A DNA stretch of 43,320 nucleotides from the NCBI GenBank assembly GCA_949128025.1, contig CASBRD010000027.1, forward strand, positions 1 to 43,320, given 5' to 3'. Shown here piece by piece: positions 43,232-43,320 of this stretch. A program made the position numbers and the translations under genes. Under the pieces are notes generated by a model that did no database searches, was not told the origin of the DNA, and was given only the letters and a program-made list of their open reading frames with translations. Origin of the DNA: Oscillatoriales cyanobacterium PMM_0008. GTDB lineage: Bacteria; Cyanobacteriota; Cyanobacteriia; Cyanobacteriales; Aerosakkonemataceae. The first letter of the stretch is position 1, and every line of letters begins with the position of its first letter.

Positions 43232-43320
43232 AGAATTAATTGATTTTGTCAGGTCAAGTACAGTCTTGTGTGAGGAAATCGGGCCAGGGCTACCGGACAG
43301 TGGAACCCCACCCCCAACCC

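Overview
The window looks like the chromosome of a cyanobacterium, probably a filamentous one of the Oscillatoria/Microcoleus type. The evidence is the very frequent HIP1-like octamer GCGATCGC, a Tab2/Atab2 photosystem translation factor, a pseudo-orthocaspase, Uma2 and DUF4351 proteins, short tandem repeats with 7- and 8-bp periods, and many small palindromic or MITE-like elements. The genus is inferred from general resemblance only. No rRNA, tRNA, CRISPR array or phage was seen.

Positions 1-5700 hold the start of an NAD(P)HX repair gene (cut by the window edge), a secreted SPOR-like protein, mnmA, a PD-(D/E)XK-like gene broken by one in-frame stop, a small papain-fold toxin remnant with a putative immunity gene, and sat. 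Positions 5700-17400 hold a Tat-signal YS-type pseudo-orthocaspase, a TPR protein, mtnP, tab2, a Uma2 gene beside a duplicated fragment of itself, a methyltransferase and an alpha-glucan phosphorylase. Two intergenic stretches here are filled with nested mobile-element-like repeats.

Positions 17800-24100 carry avtA, rimM and a MoxR ATPase / DUF58 / transglutaminase cassette. Positions 24365-28658 carry three tandem minus-strand signalling genes. They share one N-terminal CBS-like sensor domain but have different outputs: a degenerate histidine kinase, an intact histidine kinase and a diguanylate cyclase. Positions 29100-35600 hold a hypothetical protein, a UPF0718 permease with a TIGR03943 partner, an Ig-like/beta-propeller protein and a pentapeptide-repeat protein.

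The most interesting locus is 35632-41409. A C39-peptidase ABC transporter (PCAT) lies downstream of an unlisted 43-codon gene. That gene encodes a peptide with a canonical double-glycine leader and a 19-residue, Cys-containing, basic core. A terminator-like hairpin separates the two. Divergently transcribed is a tight pair encoding an outer-membrane beta-barrel and a HlyD adaptor. The divergent region carries a perfect 18-bp-arm palindrome and what may be a decayed second precursor. Together these look like a peptide secretion system, possibly analogous to the GG-peptide/PteB biofilm-control system of Synechococcus elongatus or to a bacteriocin exporter. No maturation enzyme is nearby, so the product may be unmodified.

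The window ends with a DUF4351/Rpn-like protein and pgeF.
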